The notes under the pieces are model-generated. The model searched no databases, was not told the DNA's origin, and worked only from the letters and a program-made list of their open reading frames with translations. DNA of 64,000 nt from PSRI01 sp041484195. GTDB lineage: Bacteria; Bacteroidota; Bacteroidia; Chitinophagales; Chitinophagaceae. Position numbers and translations under genes: made by a program. This document shows, piece by piece, positions 24,488 through 33,288 of the stretch (its first letter is position 1; each line of letters starts with the position of its first letter). The stretch covers positions 1-64,000 of the forward strand of contig JBGPHC010000024.1 of the NCBI GenBank assembly GCA_041484195.1. The letters are read 5' to 3'.

Positions 24488-25357
24488 ATGCGCCAACTCA
24501 AAATCACGAAATCAATCACGAATCGTGAATCACAGAGTCTTGAGAAATACCTGCAGGAGATAGGAAAAGTGGAATTGATTACCCCGGAAGAAGAAGTGAA
24601 GCTGGCTGAACGAATCAAGCAGGGTGACCAAAAAGCCCTGGATCGTTTGACCAAAGCTAACTTACGTTTTGTAGTCTCCGTGGCCAAACAGTACCAGAAT
24701 CAGGGCCTGTCTCTTCCCGACCTGATCAATGAAGGCAATCTCGGATTAATCAAGGCAGCTCAGCGTTTTGACGAAACGCGGGGCTTCAAATTCATTTCAT
24801 ACGCCGTATGGTGGATTCGCCAGAGCATTTTGCAGGCTTTGGCCGAACAATCCAGGATCGTGCGTCTCCCCCTCAATAAAGTGGGCCTGACCAACCGCAT
24901 CAATAAGGCCTTTCAGCAATTGGAACAGGAATTCGAACGTGAACCCTCACCCGAAGAACTGGCCGAAGTGCTGGAAATTGATACGGATGAAATTGCGGCC
25001 ACCCTGGGCGTAGCAGCCAGGCACGTGAGCATGGATACACCTTTGGCCGAAGGCGAGGACAATACCCTCGTAGATGTGCTGGAAAATCCCAACGCGGAAA
25101 GCGCCGATGAAAAAATAGAACATCATGAATCTCTCAAGAAAGAGATTGAACGAAGTTTACACACTCTTACCGACAGACAACAGGATGTGATCCGCTATTT
25201 CTTCGGCATTGGTGTGGATCATCCCATGAGCCTGGAAGATATCGGCGCAAAATTTAATCTCACGCGTGAAAGAGTACGCCAGATCAAGGATAAAGCCATC
25301 ACCAAATTACGCAGCACATCCCGCTGCAAGCTCCTGAGAACCTACCTGGGAACTTAG
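24488..25357 (+). CDS. rpoD: Primary sigma factor RpoD (SigA), short Bacteroidota type
   Basis: I start this at the second ATG (24488, MRQLKITKSITNRESQSLEK), the conserved start of Bacteroidota RpoD; an ATG two codons upstream is also possible. The 289 residues lack region 1.1, as usual for this phylum. Region 1.2 (SLEKYLQEIGKVELITPEEE) is followed by region 2 with RFVVSVAKQYQNQGLSLPDL and FISYAVWWIRQSILQAL, region 3, and region 4 with DRQQDVIRYFFGI and LTRERVRQIKDKAITKLR. This sigma factor reads the TAnnTTTG/-33 TTG promoters of these organisms. It is monocistronic, with intergenic regions on both sides. Confidence 0.95.
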   Translation: MRQLKITKSITNRESQSLEKYLQEIGKVELITPEEEVKLAERIKQGDQKALDRLTKANLRFVVSVAKQYQNQGLSLPDLINEGNLGLIKAAQRFDETRGFKFISYAVWWIRQSILQALAEQSRIVRLPLNKVGLTNRINKAFQQLEQEFEREPSPEELAEVLEIDTDEIAATLGVAARHVSMDTPLAEGEDNTLVDVLENPNAESADEKIEHHESLKKEIERSLHTLTDRQQDVIRYFFGIGVDHPMSLEDIGAKFNLTRERVRQIKDKAITKLRSTSRCKLLRTYLGT

Positions 25358-25659
25358 AAGATTCCAGTGCCAATGGTGAGCCATGGCAAAACTGTCTATT
25401 TATCATGATTCCCTGAGGTTTTTATCTATTTGCTGGGGGATTATTCTGATTTCGCCACTATGGATTTATGTAATAATTTTGCCCCTGAATTTGAAAGGTG
25501 GACATTAACCTGTTCACTTTTTTATTTGTTGGCCTGAATTTGTGGATCAATTCTTGTTTGGAACCTCATTGCAGCATGGGCGAGCAGGGATCCCGGATTC
25601 TTTGGAGCCGCAGAAATTCTGAAATATATTGGACTCCGAAAATTGTCAATCAGTGATCT
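25358..25659. other. Intergenic region between rpoD and ffh
   Basis: About 300 bases without a gene. A bulged hairpin of TGCCAATGG and CCATGGCA lies near 25372-25393, just after rpoD, but it lacks a T-run, so I do not call it a terminator. No clear promoter element for ffh was found. Confidence 0.5.
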
Positions 25660-26979
25660 ATGTTTGAGACTTTAAGTGAAAGACTGGAAACGGCCTTTAA
25701 GCAAATTAAAGGTGAAGCGAGAATAACGGAATTAAATATTGCCAATACCCTCAAGGATATCAGGCGTGCCCTGGTGGATGCCGACGTGAATTACAAAATA
25801 GCGAAGGAATTCACCGACAAAGTGAAGGAGAAAGTGCTGGGCGGGAAAGTGATCAATGCAATCAGTCCGGGACAGTTGATGGTGAAAATCGTGAAGGATG
25901 AATTGGCCGACCTGATGGGCGGTGCCGAAAGCGAATTGAACCTGAGCGGTAATCCTGCCGTGATCCTGATCGCGGGTCTGCAGGGTAGCGGTAAAACCAC
26001 TTTCAGCGCCAAACTGGCAAATTACCTTAAGACAAAAAAAGGCAAATCTCCACTCCTGGTAGCCGCGGATATATACAGACCGGCGGCCATCGATCAATTG
26101 AAGGTGCTGGGAGAGCAGATCCAGGTGGAAGTGTATAGTGAACCCGAAAACAGGAACGCTGTTTCCATAGCTCAAAATGCCCTTAAGGAGGCGCGTAGCA
26201 AGAATAAGAATGTGATCATCATTGATACTGCCGGCCGCCTCGCCGTTGATGAAGCAATGATGACCGAAGTAGCCGATATCAGGGCATCGATAAAGCCACA
26301 GGAAATCCTCTTTGTGGTGGATTCCATGACTGGCCAGGATGCCGTAAATACCGCTAAGGCATTCAATGACAGGCTTGATTTCACGGGTGTGGTATTGACC
26401 AAGCTGGATGGCGATAGCCGCGGTGGCGCCGCATTATCGATTAAATACACTGTGACCAAGCCCATAAAATTCGTGAGCAGTGGGGAAAAGCTTGATACCA
26501 TTGATGTGTTTTACCCGGAGAGAATGGCTCAGCGGATTCTGGGTATGGGCGATATCACCACCCTGGTGGAAAAGGCACAGGCTGAATTTAACGAAGAACA
26601 GGCTGCCAGGTTGCAGAAAAAAATCCGTAAGAACCAATTCGACTTCCAGGATTTTTTGGAGCAATTACAGCAAATCAAGAAGATGGGTAACCTAAAGGAC
26701 CTGGTAGGCATGATTCCAGGCATAGGAAAAGCGGTAAAAGACATCGACATCAGCGACGATTCTTTTAAAGGAATTGAAGCCATGATCAAGTCCATGACCC
26801 CCTTTGAAAGGTCTAATCCTGATGTGATTAACCAGGGCCGGAGGCTGAGAATTGCCAAAGGGGCAGGAAAGGATATCCAGGATGTGAACCAGTTCATGAA
26901 GCAATTTGAACAGATGAGACAGATGATGAAAAGCATGAACAAGGCGCCGATGGGAAGAATGGGTTTGGGGAGAAGATGA
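25660..26979 (+). CDS. ffh: Signal recognition particle GTPase Ffh
   Basis: The 439-residue protein shows the full SRP54 layout. The N domain covers residues 1-95. The G domain has GLQGSGKTTFSAKLA (P loop, about 106-120), DTAGR near 189 and TKLDGDSRGGAAL near 247. The Met-rich M domain extends from about 325 to the end (MKQFEQMRQMMKSMNKAPMG). Ffh with SRP RNA binds signal sequences on the ribosome and delivers them to FtsY at the inner membrane. It precedes rpsP by about 100 bases, a common order of these translation-linked genes. Confidence 0.97.
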   Translation: MFETLSERLETAFKQIKGEARITELNIANTLKDIRRALVDADVNYKIAKEFTDKVKEKVLGGKVINAISPGQLMVKIVKDELADLMGGAESELNLSGNPAVILIAGLQGSGKTTFSAKLANYLKTKKGKSPLLVAADIYRPAAIDQLKVLGEQIQVEVYSEPENRNAVSIAQNALKEARSKNKNVIIIDTAGRLAVDEAMMTEVADIRASIKPQEILFVVDSMTGQDAVNTAKAFNDRLDFTGVVLTKLDGDSRGGAALSIKYTVTKPIKFVSSGEKLDTIDVFYPERMAQRILGMGDITTLVEKAQAEFNEEQAARLQKKIRKNQFDFQDFLEQLQQIKKMGNLKDLVGMIPGIGKAVKDIDISDDSFKGIEAMIKSMTPFERSNPDVINQGRRLRIAKGAGKDIQDVNQFMKQFEQMRQMMKSMNKAPMGRMGLGRR

Positions 26980-27083
26980 TTTTTTGTAATTTTAATTTTT
27001 GGGATATAGTTTGCAGGATATAACTTCGCAAACCTTTTAGAAAGAAACCATTATTTATCACCCATTAAAAATGTCCATTTTTT

Positions 27084-27515
27084 ATGGCTGTTAAGATCAG
27101 ACTGCAACGTCACGGGAGCAAGAAGAGACCCTTCTATTTTATTGTGGTAGCCGATGCCCGTGCGCCGAGGGATGGAAAATTCATCCAGAAGATCGGTACC
27201 TATAATCCGTTAACCCAGCCTGCCTCAGTCCAGCTTGATCGTCAGAAAGCGCTGGATTGGTTGCAAAAAGGCGCTCAGCCAACGGATACAGTTCGCAGAA
27301 TTTTGTCATACAAAGGAGTTTTGTATCTCAAACATTTGCTGCGTGGTGTAACACTTGGTTTGTTTGATGAAGCCACCGCCATGGCCAAGTTCCAGAAATG
27401 GCACGAGGAGCATGAGGGCAAAATCAAACAGGGACAGGAAGATTCCAGGGCCAGAAGGCCCAGGCGTCCTATGCCTCCAAGAAGAACTGAGCAAAAAGAA
27501 GGAGAAGGTAGCTGA
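27084..27515 (+). CDS. rpsP: 30S ribosomal protein S16
   Basis: The N-terminal 85 residues are typical S16 (VKIRLQRHGSKKRPFYFIVV, then DARAPRDGKFIQKIGTYNPL). At 143 residues the protein is longer than the usual 80-90 because of a charged C-terminal tail (HEEHEGKIKQGQEDSRARRP, then RRTEQKEGEGS). Such tails are common in Bacteroidota S16. It forms a unit with rimM, separated by a terminator hairpin. Confidence 0.97.
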   Translation: MAVKIRLQRHGSKKRPFYFIVVADARAPRDGKFIQKIGTYNPLTQPASVQLDRQKALDWLQKGAQPTDTVRRILSYKGVLYLKHLLRGVTLGLFDEATAMAKFQKWHEEHEGKIKQGQEDSRARRPRRPMPPRRTEQKEGEGS

Positions 27516-27542
27516 TTATAGAGTTTACTTTTACCGGATTGG

Positions 27543-27573
27543 CCTTGCAGTAATTGCTGCAAGGTTTTTTTTT
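27543..27573 (+). terminator. Rho-independent terminator between rpsP and rimM
   Basis: CCTTGCAG (27543-27550) and CTGCAAGG (27557-27564) form a perfect 8-base stem, followed at once by nine T residues. It probably reduces readthrough so that rimM is made at a lower level than S16. Confidence 0.85.
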
Positions 27574-27629
27574 GAACCATAGACCAAATTGAATCCGGCA
27601 TCAGGAACTGCAAAATGACAGCAAAGCAC

Positions 27630-28145
27630 ATGAACGAATATTTCAAGATCGGGAAATTGGTTTCTGCTTTTGCCCTGACCGGCGAGATCATACTCGAGCA
27701 CAGCCTCGGAAAAAAGACTTCGCTGCGGGGAGTGGAAGCGATTTTTTTGGAAGAAGGAAAGGAATCCTTCCTGCCCTATTTTGTTGAAGGCGCTAAAATC
27801 AAATCCGAAAACGAAATCTATCTGAAACTGGATGGAGTGAATTCCCGTGAAGCAGCGCGCAAGCTGGTGGGAAAAGAAGTATGGATACCCGAAGCCGCGT
27901 TTAAAAAATTTGCGGCAAAGACTGCACCCATTTCCTTATTGGGATTTCATATTATTAATGAAGGGCAGGATATTGGAGAAATACTGGAAGTGATTGAACA
28001 GCCCCACCAGATACTCTGCAAGATCATGATTCTTGAAAAGGAAGCGCTAATACCCCTGCATGATGATACACTACTGAAATTGGATAATAAGAACCGCAAA
28101 GTATTCGTCAATCTGCCAGACGGACTGCTTGATTTGTATCGTTAA
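27630..28145 (+). CDS. rimM: Ribosome maturation factor RimM
   Basis: I start this at the ATG at 27630 (MNEYFKIGKLVSAFALTGEI); another ATG five codons upstream adds nothing conserved. The 171-residue protein has the RimM N-terminal barrel (IGKLVSAFALTGEI, then LKLDGVNSREAARKLVGKEV). Its PRC-barrel C-terminal half (LLGFHIINEGQDIGEILEV) ends IPLHDDTLLKLDNKNRKVFV and LPDGLLDLY. RimM binds S19 and assists 30S head assembly. The position after rpsP is the standard arrangement, although trmD and rplS do not follow here. Confidence 0.9.
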   Translation: MNEYFKIGKLVSAFALTGEIILEHSLGKKTSLRGVEAIFLEEGKESFLPYFVEGAKIKSENEIYLKLDGVNSREAARKLVGKEVWIPEAAFKKFAAKTAPISLLGFHIINEGQDIGEILEVIEQPHQILCKIMILEKEALIPLHDDTLLKLDNKNRKVFVNLPDGLLDLYR

Positions 28146-28272
28146 GATGTTTCAACTCTTTCAAATCATTCCTGATCTGAACCATATGCCTGTCCTGGTG
28201 CGCGATCACCGACCTTCAAGCGTTGCAGGGCATACATAGTCTTTTGTAATATGGGAAGTTCAGGGTGCAAGA

Positions 28273-28743
28273 TCAATTCGATTTGATGAAATCCGCCAGT
28301 AATTTCATTCTGAAATAGAGATTGCTGATCATAAGGGAGATATTGTTTTTGACAAGTCTCACTGTACCCTTATTCATTTTCTTTATGTTTCTCAATTCCA
28401 CTATTTTTTCATCAATTTTATCTATTAGCTTTTCGGCGGTCCAGCCTATATATTTCTTATTGCGGGCTTCCTGGATCAGGGCAGGTTCAATTTTTCCGAC
28501 CCTCAGTTTCCTGAAATTGAAATTAGCTTTCACGGAATCCTGGATGGCCTTATTGCTCAATAGGTCAATGATTCCATCGTATGAAATATCATTGAGGAAT
28601 GCATTGCGGAAAACATTCAGGTTATCCCGAAGCTCCATGATAAGTTGCTTTTTGAGGACATTATTGGTTTGCGATTTTTTGTTCAGGAATGCTATGAGGT
28701 CCCTGAGAGGTGCAATTCCTGATTTTAGCCATTCCATTTCCAT
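28273..28743 (-). CDS. Hypothetical helical cytosolic protein
   Basis: The 156-residue protein starts at the ATG at 28743. It is entirely helical, highly charged and Asn/Lys-rich (LRDLIAFLNKKSQTNNVLKK, then KIDEKIVELRNIKKMNKGT), with no signal peptide or membrane segment. Its base composition is a little more AT-rich than its neighbours. It stands alone, divergent from DNA polymerase IV with a 73-base gap. I do not recognise the family. Confidence 0.55.
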   Translation of the reverse strand: MEMEWLKSGIAPLRDLIAFLNKKSQTNNVLKKQLIMELRDNLNVFRNAFLNDISYDGIIDLLSNKAIQDSVKANFNFRKLRVGKIEPALIQEARNKKYIGWTAEKLIDKIDEKIVELRNIKKMNKGTVRLVKNNISLMISNLYFRMKLLADFIKSN

Positions 28744-28816
28744 AAGTTAAAAATAAAGGTTTCATTCATTCATTCTCAGCATCCGGTTCATAAAATCGTA
28801 AATTGCATTTGTTCAA

Positions 28817-29968
28817 ATGAAAGAAACCCTCCAAAATATTGTCGCGCATTTCGACCTGGACGCCTTCTTTGTTTCAGTGGAAAGTATTATTGACCCTTCA
28901 TTGAAAGGAAAACCGCTGATCGTTGGTGGAAGCAGGGAAAGAGGTGTTGTGGCGGCATGCAGTTATGAATCTAGAAAATTCGGTATTCATTCGGCGATGC
29001 CCATGGCCACGGCCCTGAGACTCTGTCCGCAGGCGACCGTATTGCCCGGCAACAGGGTTGCGTATACCAAATATTCCCGTTGGGTCACGGAGATCATAAC
29101 GGCAAAAGCCCCCCTCTTTGAAAAGGCCTCCATTGATGAATTTTATCTGGACCTCAGTGGAATGGGCAGGTATTTCAATCCTTATCAATGGACAATCGAT
29201 TTGAGAAAGGAGATCATGGAAACAACAGGACTTCCCATTTCATTTGCGCTGGCTTCAAACAAAATGATTGCCAAGATTGCTACCAATGAAGCCAAGCCCA
29301 ACGGATATATGCAGGTGCCTCCTGGAAAGGAAAAAGAATTTCTGGCTCCATTGAATGTGAATAAGATTCCGGGTGTGGGGGAACAGACTTACAAAGTTTT
29401 GAAAGAAATGGGAATTCAGTTGATCCGCGATGTTTGCGAAAGGTCGCCAGATGAACTCGAAAGGCGTCTTGGCAAATATGGAACCGAATTATGGCAGAAA
29501 TGTCAGGGCCAATACCATAGCGAAGTGATTCCTTATTATGAAGCGAAATCGGTTTCGTCTGAAAACACATTCGATAGCAATACAGACGATATGGATTTTC
29601 TGATGGCGGAATTGGTGAGAATGACCGAAAAAACTGCTCATGAACTCCGGCAGGAAAATAAGATGGCCGGATGCTTGACTGTGAAGATCCGCTATCCTGA
29701 TTTTGAAACTACCTCAAAGCAAACGAGCATTCCTTATTCCTTTTATGATGATGAATTGATCCCTGTTGCTAAAGACTTGTTTCACAAGCTTTACAGGAAG
29801 GGCCAGCAAATCAGGCTTCTCGGTGTCAGGCTTAGTGAATTGACCGACGAAGCCCTGCAAACCAACCTTTTCGATGATGTTGAAAAGAAGAGCACGCTCT
29901 ACAAAGCCATTGATCAGGTAAAGAACAAATTCGGAAAAGGGGCCATCACCCGCGCTAGAACCGTTTAA
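28817..29968 (+). CDS. dinB: DNA polymerase IV (Y family)
   Basis: The 383-residue protein has the Y-family palm motifs (HFDLDAFFVSVESI with the first Asp, KASIDEFYLDLSGM with the catalytic Asp-Glu). It also has YESRKFGIHSAMPMATALRL, the thumb helix-hairpin-helix (LNVNKIPGVGEQTYKVLKEM) and a little-finger domain. QTNLF near residue 352 fits the beta-clamp binding pentapeptide and is followed by about 30 residues rather than lying at the end. The enzyme carries out translesion synthesis. No LexA-type box was identified upstream. Confidence 0.93.
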   Translation: MKETLQNIVAHFDLDAFFVSVESIIDPSLKGKPLIVGGSRERGVVAACSYESRKFGIHSAMPMATALRLCPQATVLPGNRVAYTKYSRWVTEIITAKAPLFEKASIDEFYLDLSGMGRYFNPYQWTIDLRKEIMETTGLPISFALASNKMIAKIATNEAKPNGYMQVPPGKEKEFLAPLNVNKIPGVGEQTYKVLKEMGIQLIRDVCERSPDELERRLGKYGTELWQKCQGQYHSEVIPYYEAKSVSSENTFDSNTDDMDFLMAELVRMTEKTAHELRQENKMAGCLTVKIRYPDFETTSKQTSIPYSFYDDELIPVAKDLFHKLYRKGQQIRLLGVRLSELTDEALQTNLFDDVEKKSTLYKAIDQVKNKFGKGAITRARTV

Positions 29969-30057
29969 AAATTTTTGCTTACTTAGTCCACTAAACCGGT
30001 CGGGAATTAATATATTCGTGTAGTCAATCAAATTATTACCTTCTAAAAAATGAAACT

Positions 30058-30693
30058 ATGAGTTTGCGTTTAGGCGACATTGCGCCAAACTTCAAGGCAA
30101 AGACCACTGCCGGAGACATCGATTTTTATGATTACCTGGGAAATAACTGGGGTGTTCTTTTTTCACACCCGGCTGATTTTACACCTGTATGTACAACCGA
30201 ATTGGGCAAGACTGCTTTTTTGAACAATGAATTTACCAAACGTAATGTTAAAGTGTTGGCTGTAAGTGTTGATCCGCTGGATAAACATATCGGGTGGGTA
30301 AAAGATATTAATGAAACCCAGAATGTTGAGGTGAATTTTCCCATAATCGCGGATGAGGACAGGACCGTTGCAAATTTGTATGGCATGATCCATCCCAATG
30401 CATCTGAGACTTTCACCGTTCGTTCACTTTTCGTTATTGGGCCGGATAAGAAAGTAAAACTGACCATCACCTATCCTGCTTCAACTGGCAGAAATTTTTA
30501 CGAAGTATTGAGGGTCATCGATTCTTTGCAACTGACCGCCAATTTCAGCGTAGCAACGCCCGCCGATTGGAAACCGACAGAAGACGTGATCATTGTCCCT
30601 TCCATTTCAAATGAAGACGCGGCGATAAAATTCCCGAAAGGGATCAAGATAGTGAAACCCTATCTGCGTTATACGCCTCAGCCGAATCTGTAA
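30058..30693 (+). CDS. 1-Cys peroxiredoxin (Prx6 type)
   Basis: The 211-residue protein has the Prx6 signature: HPADFTPVCTTELGK with the peroxidatic Cys at residue 45, the Thr three residues before it, and the Arg of DEDRTVANLYGM. The C-terminal domain (VLRVIDSLQLT, DWKPTEDVIIVPS, PYLRYTPQPNL) is typical of Prx6. No resolving Cys is seen, so reduction needs an external thiol. It removes peroxides in the cytosol. It is single, with a bidirectional terminator downstream. Confidence 0.93.
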   Translation: MSLRLGDIAPNFKAKTTAGDIDFYDYLGNNWGVLFSHPADFTPVCTTELGKTAFLNNEFTKRNVKVLAVSVDPLDKHIGWVKDINETQNVEVNFPIIADEDRTVANLYGMIHPNASETFTVRSLFVIGPDKKVKLTITYPASTGRNFYEVLRVIDSLQLTANFSVATPADWKPTEDVIIVPSISNEDAAIKFPKGIKIVKPYLRYTPQPNL

Positions 30694-30785
30694 TTCCCGG
30701 CAGGCATTATTCAGAGATCAGTGATGCAGAAGATTACTGTTGAATGCCAGGAATATCGAATTAAGAAATACAGTTTTCCTGTAAT

Positions 30786-30814
30786 AAAAAAGCTTGCCAT
30801 GGCAGGCTTTTTTT
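30786..30814. terminator. Bidirectional terminator between the peroxiredoxin and M28 peptidase genes
   Basis: AAAAAGCTTGCC and GGCAGGCTTTTT pair around a two-base AT loop with one G-T wobble. An A-run before and a T-run after the stem let it work for both convergent genes. Confidence 0.85.
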
Positions 30815-30834
30815 ATTGATATGTTTTGATCCTT

Positions 30835-32388
30835 TTATTTGAACAAATCAAAAATCCAGGGTTGAGCCGCCGGCAGGGGCTTGCGGGGTAATTTCTCCTC
30901 CCGCATCGCGGTTTGGTACACTAATGCAGCAACGATTGTGGCTGCCTGCTTAAGGTCTTCCGGAAATAGATGATCATAACTGTCCATATTGGTATGATGA
31001 GTGCGGGTCTCATATTCCATTGGATCTTGTATGAACTGGAAACCCGGAATACCAACCGCGTCAAATGAAAGGTGGTCTGTGGAACCCGTACTGCTCAGTG
31101 TTAGGGTGGTAGCATCCAAATCACTGAATGGCTGCAACCATTCTTTGAAGACAGGCAATACATCTTTGTTGCCCTGGAGATAAATGCCCCTGATCCTTCC
31201 GCTTCCATTGTCGAGATTATAATAGGCGGAAATTTTAGATTGCTCCGGTAATAATTTCATGGTAGTGGGATCTCCAAAATGTTTTTTGACATAGGCATGC
31301 GAGCCCAATAATCCCTGTTCTTCTCCGCTCCACAATGCAATACGGATGGTTCTCTTGGGATGGAGCTGCAATGTCTGAAGAATGCGAATCGCTTCCATCA
31401 TCACGGCGCAACCTGCTCCGTTATCGGTAGCGCCGGTGGCACTATGCCAGGAATCCAGGTGGCCGCCGATCATCACAATCTCTGATTTCAGGCTGGGGTC
31501 TGTGCCGGGAATCTCTCCAATGACATTATATCCTTTGTTGTCATTCACAATCATCTTCGATCTCAGGTCAAGCTCCAGTTTCACAGGAGTGCCCGCTTGG
31601 AGCAGACGCTGCATGCTGAGATAATCTTCTGTTGAAAGGTTCAATGCCATCAGGTCGGTCAGATTCTCTTTCTTGCCGGAAAACCATCCCGACACATCAA
31701 CGGTGCCATCTCTTCCAAAACTACTCATGTTCAGTACGCCCAGGCTTCCAATCTTCTGCAATAACCTGATCGCGTCTCTCAGTCCATTGATATAGCCCAT
31801 CATTCCGTTCAAATCCTCAGCGGTGATCATATTACTGTCTTTCAGGCTGTCGAGTTGGTTCTGGCTATATCTGGTAGCATAGGCTTCGAATGCGGAGCGG
31901 AGTGTGGTATCATTTTGCCGGGGCAACACGATTTTTCCCTTTAATGATGCGGCATGTTTTTTTACTGATTCCACCGAAAGTGATTCAATCATCACCACAT
32001 CGGCCTGCACCAATCCCACGGTGCCCTTCGTCCATGCGAGGGGGTAAGCCATCATGGGATGATAATAGGGAGATTTCATGGCCACATAACATTTTTCCAA
32101 TTCCCAGCCCGGACCAAAATCACCCCAGGCTTCGAGACCTGCTTTGAGACCCCAGTTTTTGAGCCGCGCCACGGCCCAGTTCGCGGCCCTCTTAAACCCT
32201 GGAGAATTCGTGAGCCTTGGCCCGGATTCATCCGTGAGATAGTGAGCTATTTGCATTACCTGGGAATGGTGTAAGCCTTCATCCCTGATCTTCTGAATGA
32301 TTTCCTGGTTAACCTGAGATTCCTGCGCGAGGCACGGGACTACGTATAGCAGAAAAATAAACTGAGACAATCGAAATAATTTTCTCAT
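30835..32388 (-). CDS. Exported M28-family zinc peptidase
   Basis: I start this at the ATG at 32388 (MRKLFRLSQFIFLLYVVPCL), which gives a signal peptide ending LAQ; the open frame begins eight codons earlier without a reason to use it. The 517-residue protein shows the M28 di-zinc site: GGHLDSWHSATGATDNGAG (His, bridging Asp), SGEEQGLLGS (catalytic Glu pair), YYNLDNGSGRI (Asp) and THHTNMDSYDHL (His). A protease-associated insert precedes the catalytic domain (PLAWTKGTVGLV). It resembles carboxypeptidase Q and related aminopeptidases. It probably acts in the periplasm or outside the cell. Confidence 0.88.
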   Translation of the reverse strand: MRKLFRLSQFIFLLYVVPCLAQESQVNQEIIQKIRDEGLHHSQVMQIAHYLTDESGPRLTNSPGFKRAANWAVARLKNWGLKAGLEAWGDFGPGWELEKCYVAMKSPYYHPMMAYPLAWTKGTVGLVQADVVMIESLSVESVKKHAASLKGKIVLPRQNDTTLRSAFEAYATRYSQNQLDSLKDSNMITAEDLNGMMGYINGLRDAIRLLQKIGSLGVLNMSSFGRDGTVDVSGWFSGKKENLTDLMALNLSTEDYLSMQRLLQAGTPVKLELDLRSKMIVNDNKGYNVIGEIPGTDPSLKSEIVMIGGHLDSWHSATGATDNGAGCAVMMEAIRILQTLQLHPKRTIRIALWSGEEQGLLGSHAYVKKHFGDPTTMKLLPEQSKISAYYNLDNGSGRIRGIYLQGNKDVLPVFKEWLQPFSDLDATTLTLSSTGSTDHLSFDAVGIPGFQFIQDPMEYETRTHHTNMDSYDHLFPEDLKQAATIVAALVYQTAMREEKLPRKPLPAAQPWIFDLFK

Positions 32389-32496
32389 GTTAGAATATTT
32401 TGGTGAAGACAATCGTGGAACGGAGTAACTACCATGAAAGTTACAGGTTTGAAATATTTTCTTTTCATGATTCCTGCGTGGATTTTCCCATTAGCC

Positions 32497-33276
32497 TCAA
32501 GACTTCCATTTTTTCAATTGTTGCAACGATGCCCTGAGATCTCTGGGCAAGGGCGATTCAAATTCATGTTGCTGGCTGTCCTGATCGGTAAAAACAAGTT
32601 TCCAGGCATGCAGCCCCAGGCGGTTAAGCAGTGGTTTTTCCATTTCGTCCTTCCTGGAAAGTTTGAATTTTTTCTTTATGGAAGAAAGCAATACAGGTTC
32701 TCCGTTCCCGTACAGGCTGTCGCAGACAATCGGATGACCAATCTGTTTCATGTGAATTCTAATCTGGTGAGTCCGGCCGGTGTGTATGCGGAACCGCAAC
32801 CAGGAAAATGGGCCGAAGCTTTCCAGGACTTCATAGTCGGTGAGAGAGGGTTTCCCCTTTTTATGGGTTACCATCTTACCTGGCTTGCCGGGATGTTCCA
32901 TGATCGGGAGATTGATGGAATCACTGGCAGGAGTAGGCGAACCAAGCACGAGGCCCAGATAGTATTTTTCCACTTCGTGATTTTCGAATAGCCGGGAGAG
33001 ATATTTATGTGTGCCTTCATCCTTTGCAAAAACAATGATACCGCTGGTCTCTTTGTCGAGTCGATGAACCGTGAATATTTTTCCGTATCGCTCCCGGAGC
33101 AATTGTTTGAGAGAAATTTCTTTCCCTTGGCGGTCAGGTATCGATAAGAGGCCTGAAGTTTTGTTGAGTACAATAAAAGATTCGTTCTCGAAAATAATAT
33201 CTGCCGAATGCAATGGCTTTACCGAGAGAAGGTTTTTGTTTTCCGGGTAATCGGCCCGGCTTTGGTCATCTTGCAT
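32497..33276 (-). CDS. RluA-family pseudouridine synthase
   Basis: The 259-residue protein has the RluA catalytic motif HRLDKETSGIIVFAKDE with the nucleophile Asp. It also has the family strands YYLGLVLGSP, WLRFRIHTGRTHQIRIHMKQ, GHPIVCDSLYG and LGLHAWKLVF. It lacks an N-terminal S4 domain and starts near the catalytic domain, like RluA/RluC-type short enzymes. The exact rRNA or tRNA target cannot be read from sequence. It lies 12 bases from the rluB-like gene on the same strand, so two pseudouridine synthases share a transcript. Confidence 0.9.
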   Translation of the reverse strand: MQDDQSRADYPENKNLLSVKPLHSADIIFENESFIVLNKTSGLLSIPDRQGKEISLKQLLRERYGKIFTVHRLDKETSGIIVFAKDEGTHKYLSRLFENHEVEKYYLGLVLGSPTPASDSINLPIMEHPGKPGKMVTHKKGKPSLTDYEVLESFGPFSWLRFRIHTGRTHQIRIHMKQIGHPIVCDSLYGNGEPVLLSSIKKKFKLSRKDEMEKPLLNRLGLHAWKLVFTDQDSQQHEFESPLPRDLRASLQQLKKWKS

Positions 33277-33288
33277 TTTTCACTGAAT

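Noticed and set aside
25372..25393. Terminator after rpoD
   Set aside because: The hairpin has a bulge and no T-run.
32434..32991. 185-codon plus-strand frame
   Set aside because: It is antisense to the RluA-family gene, whose catalytic motifs are clear.
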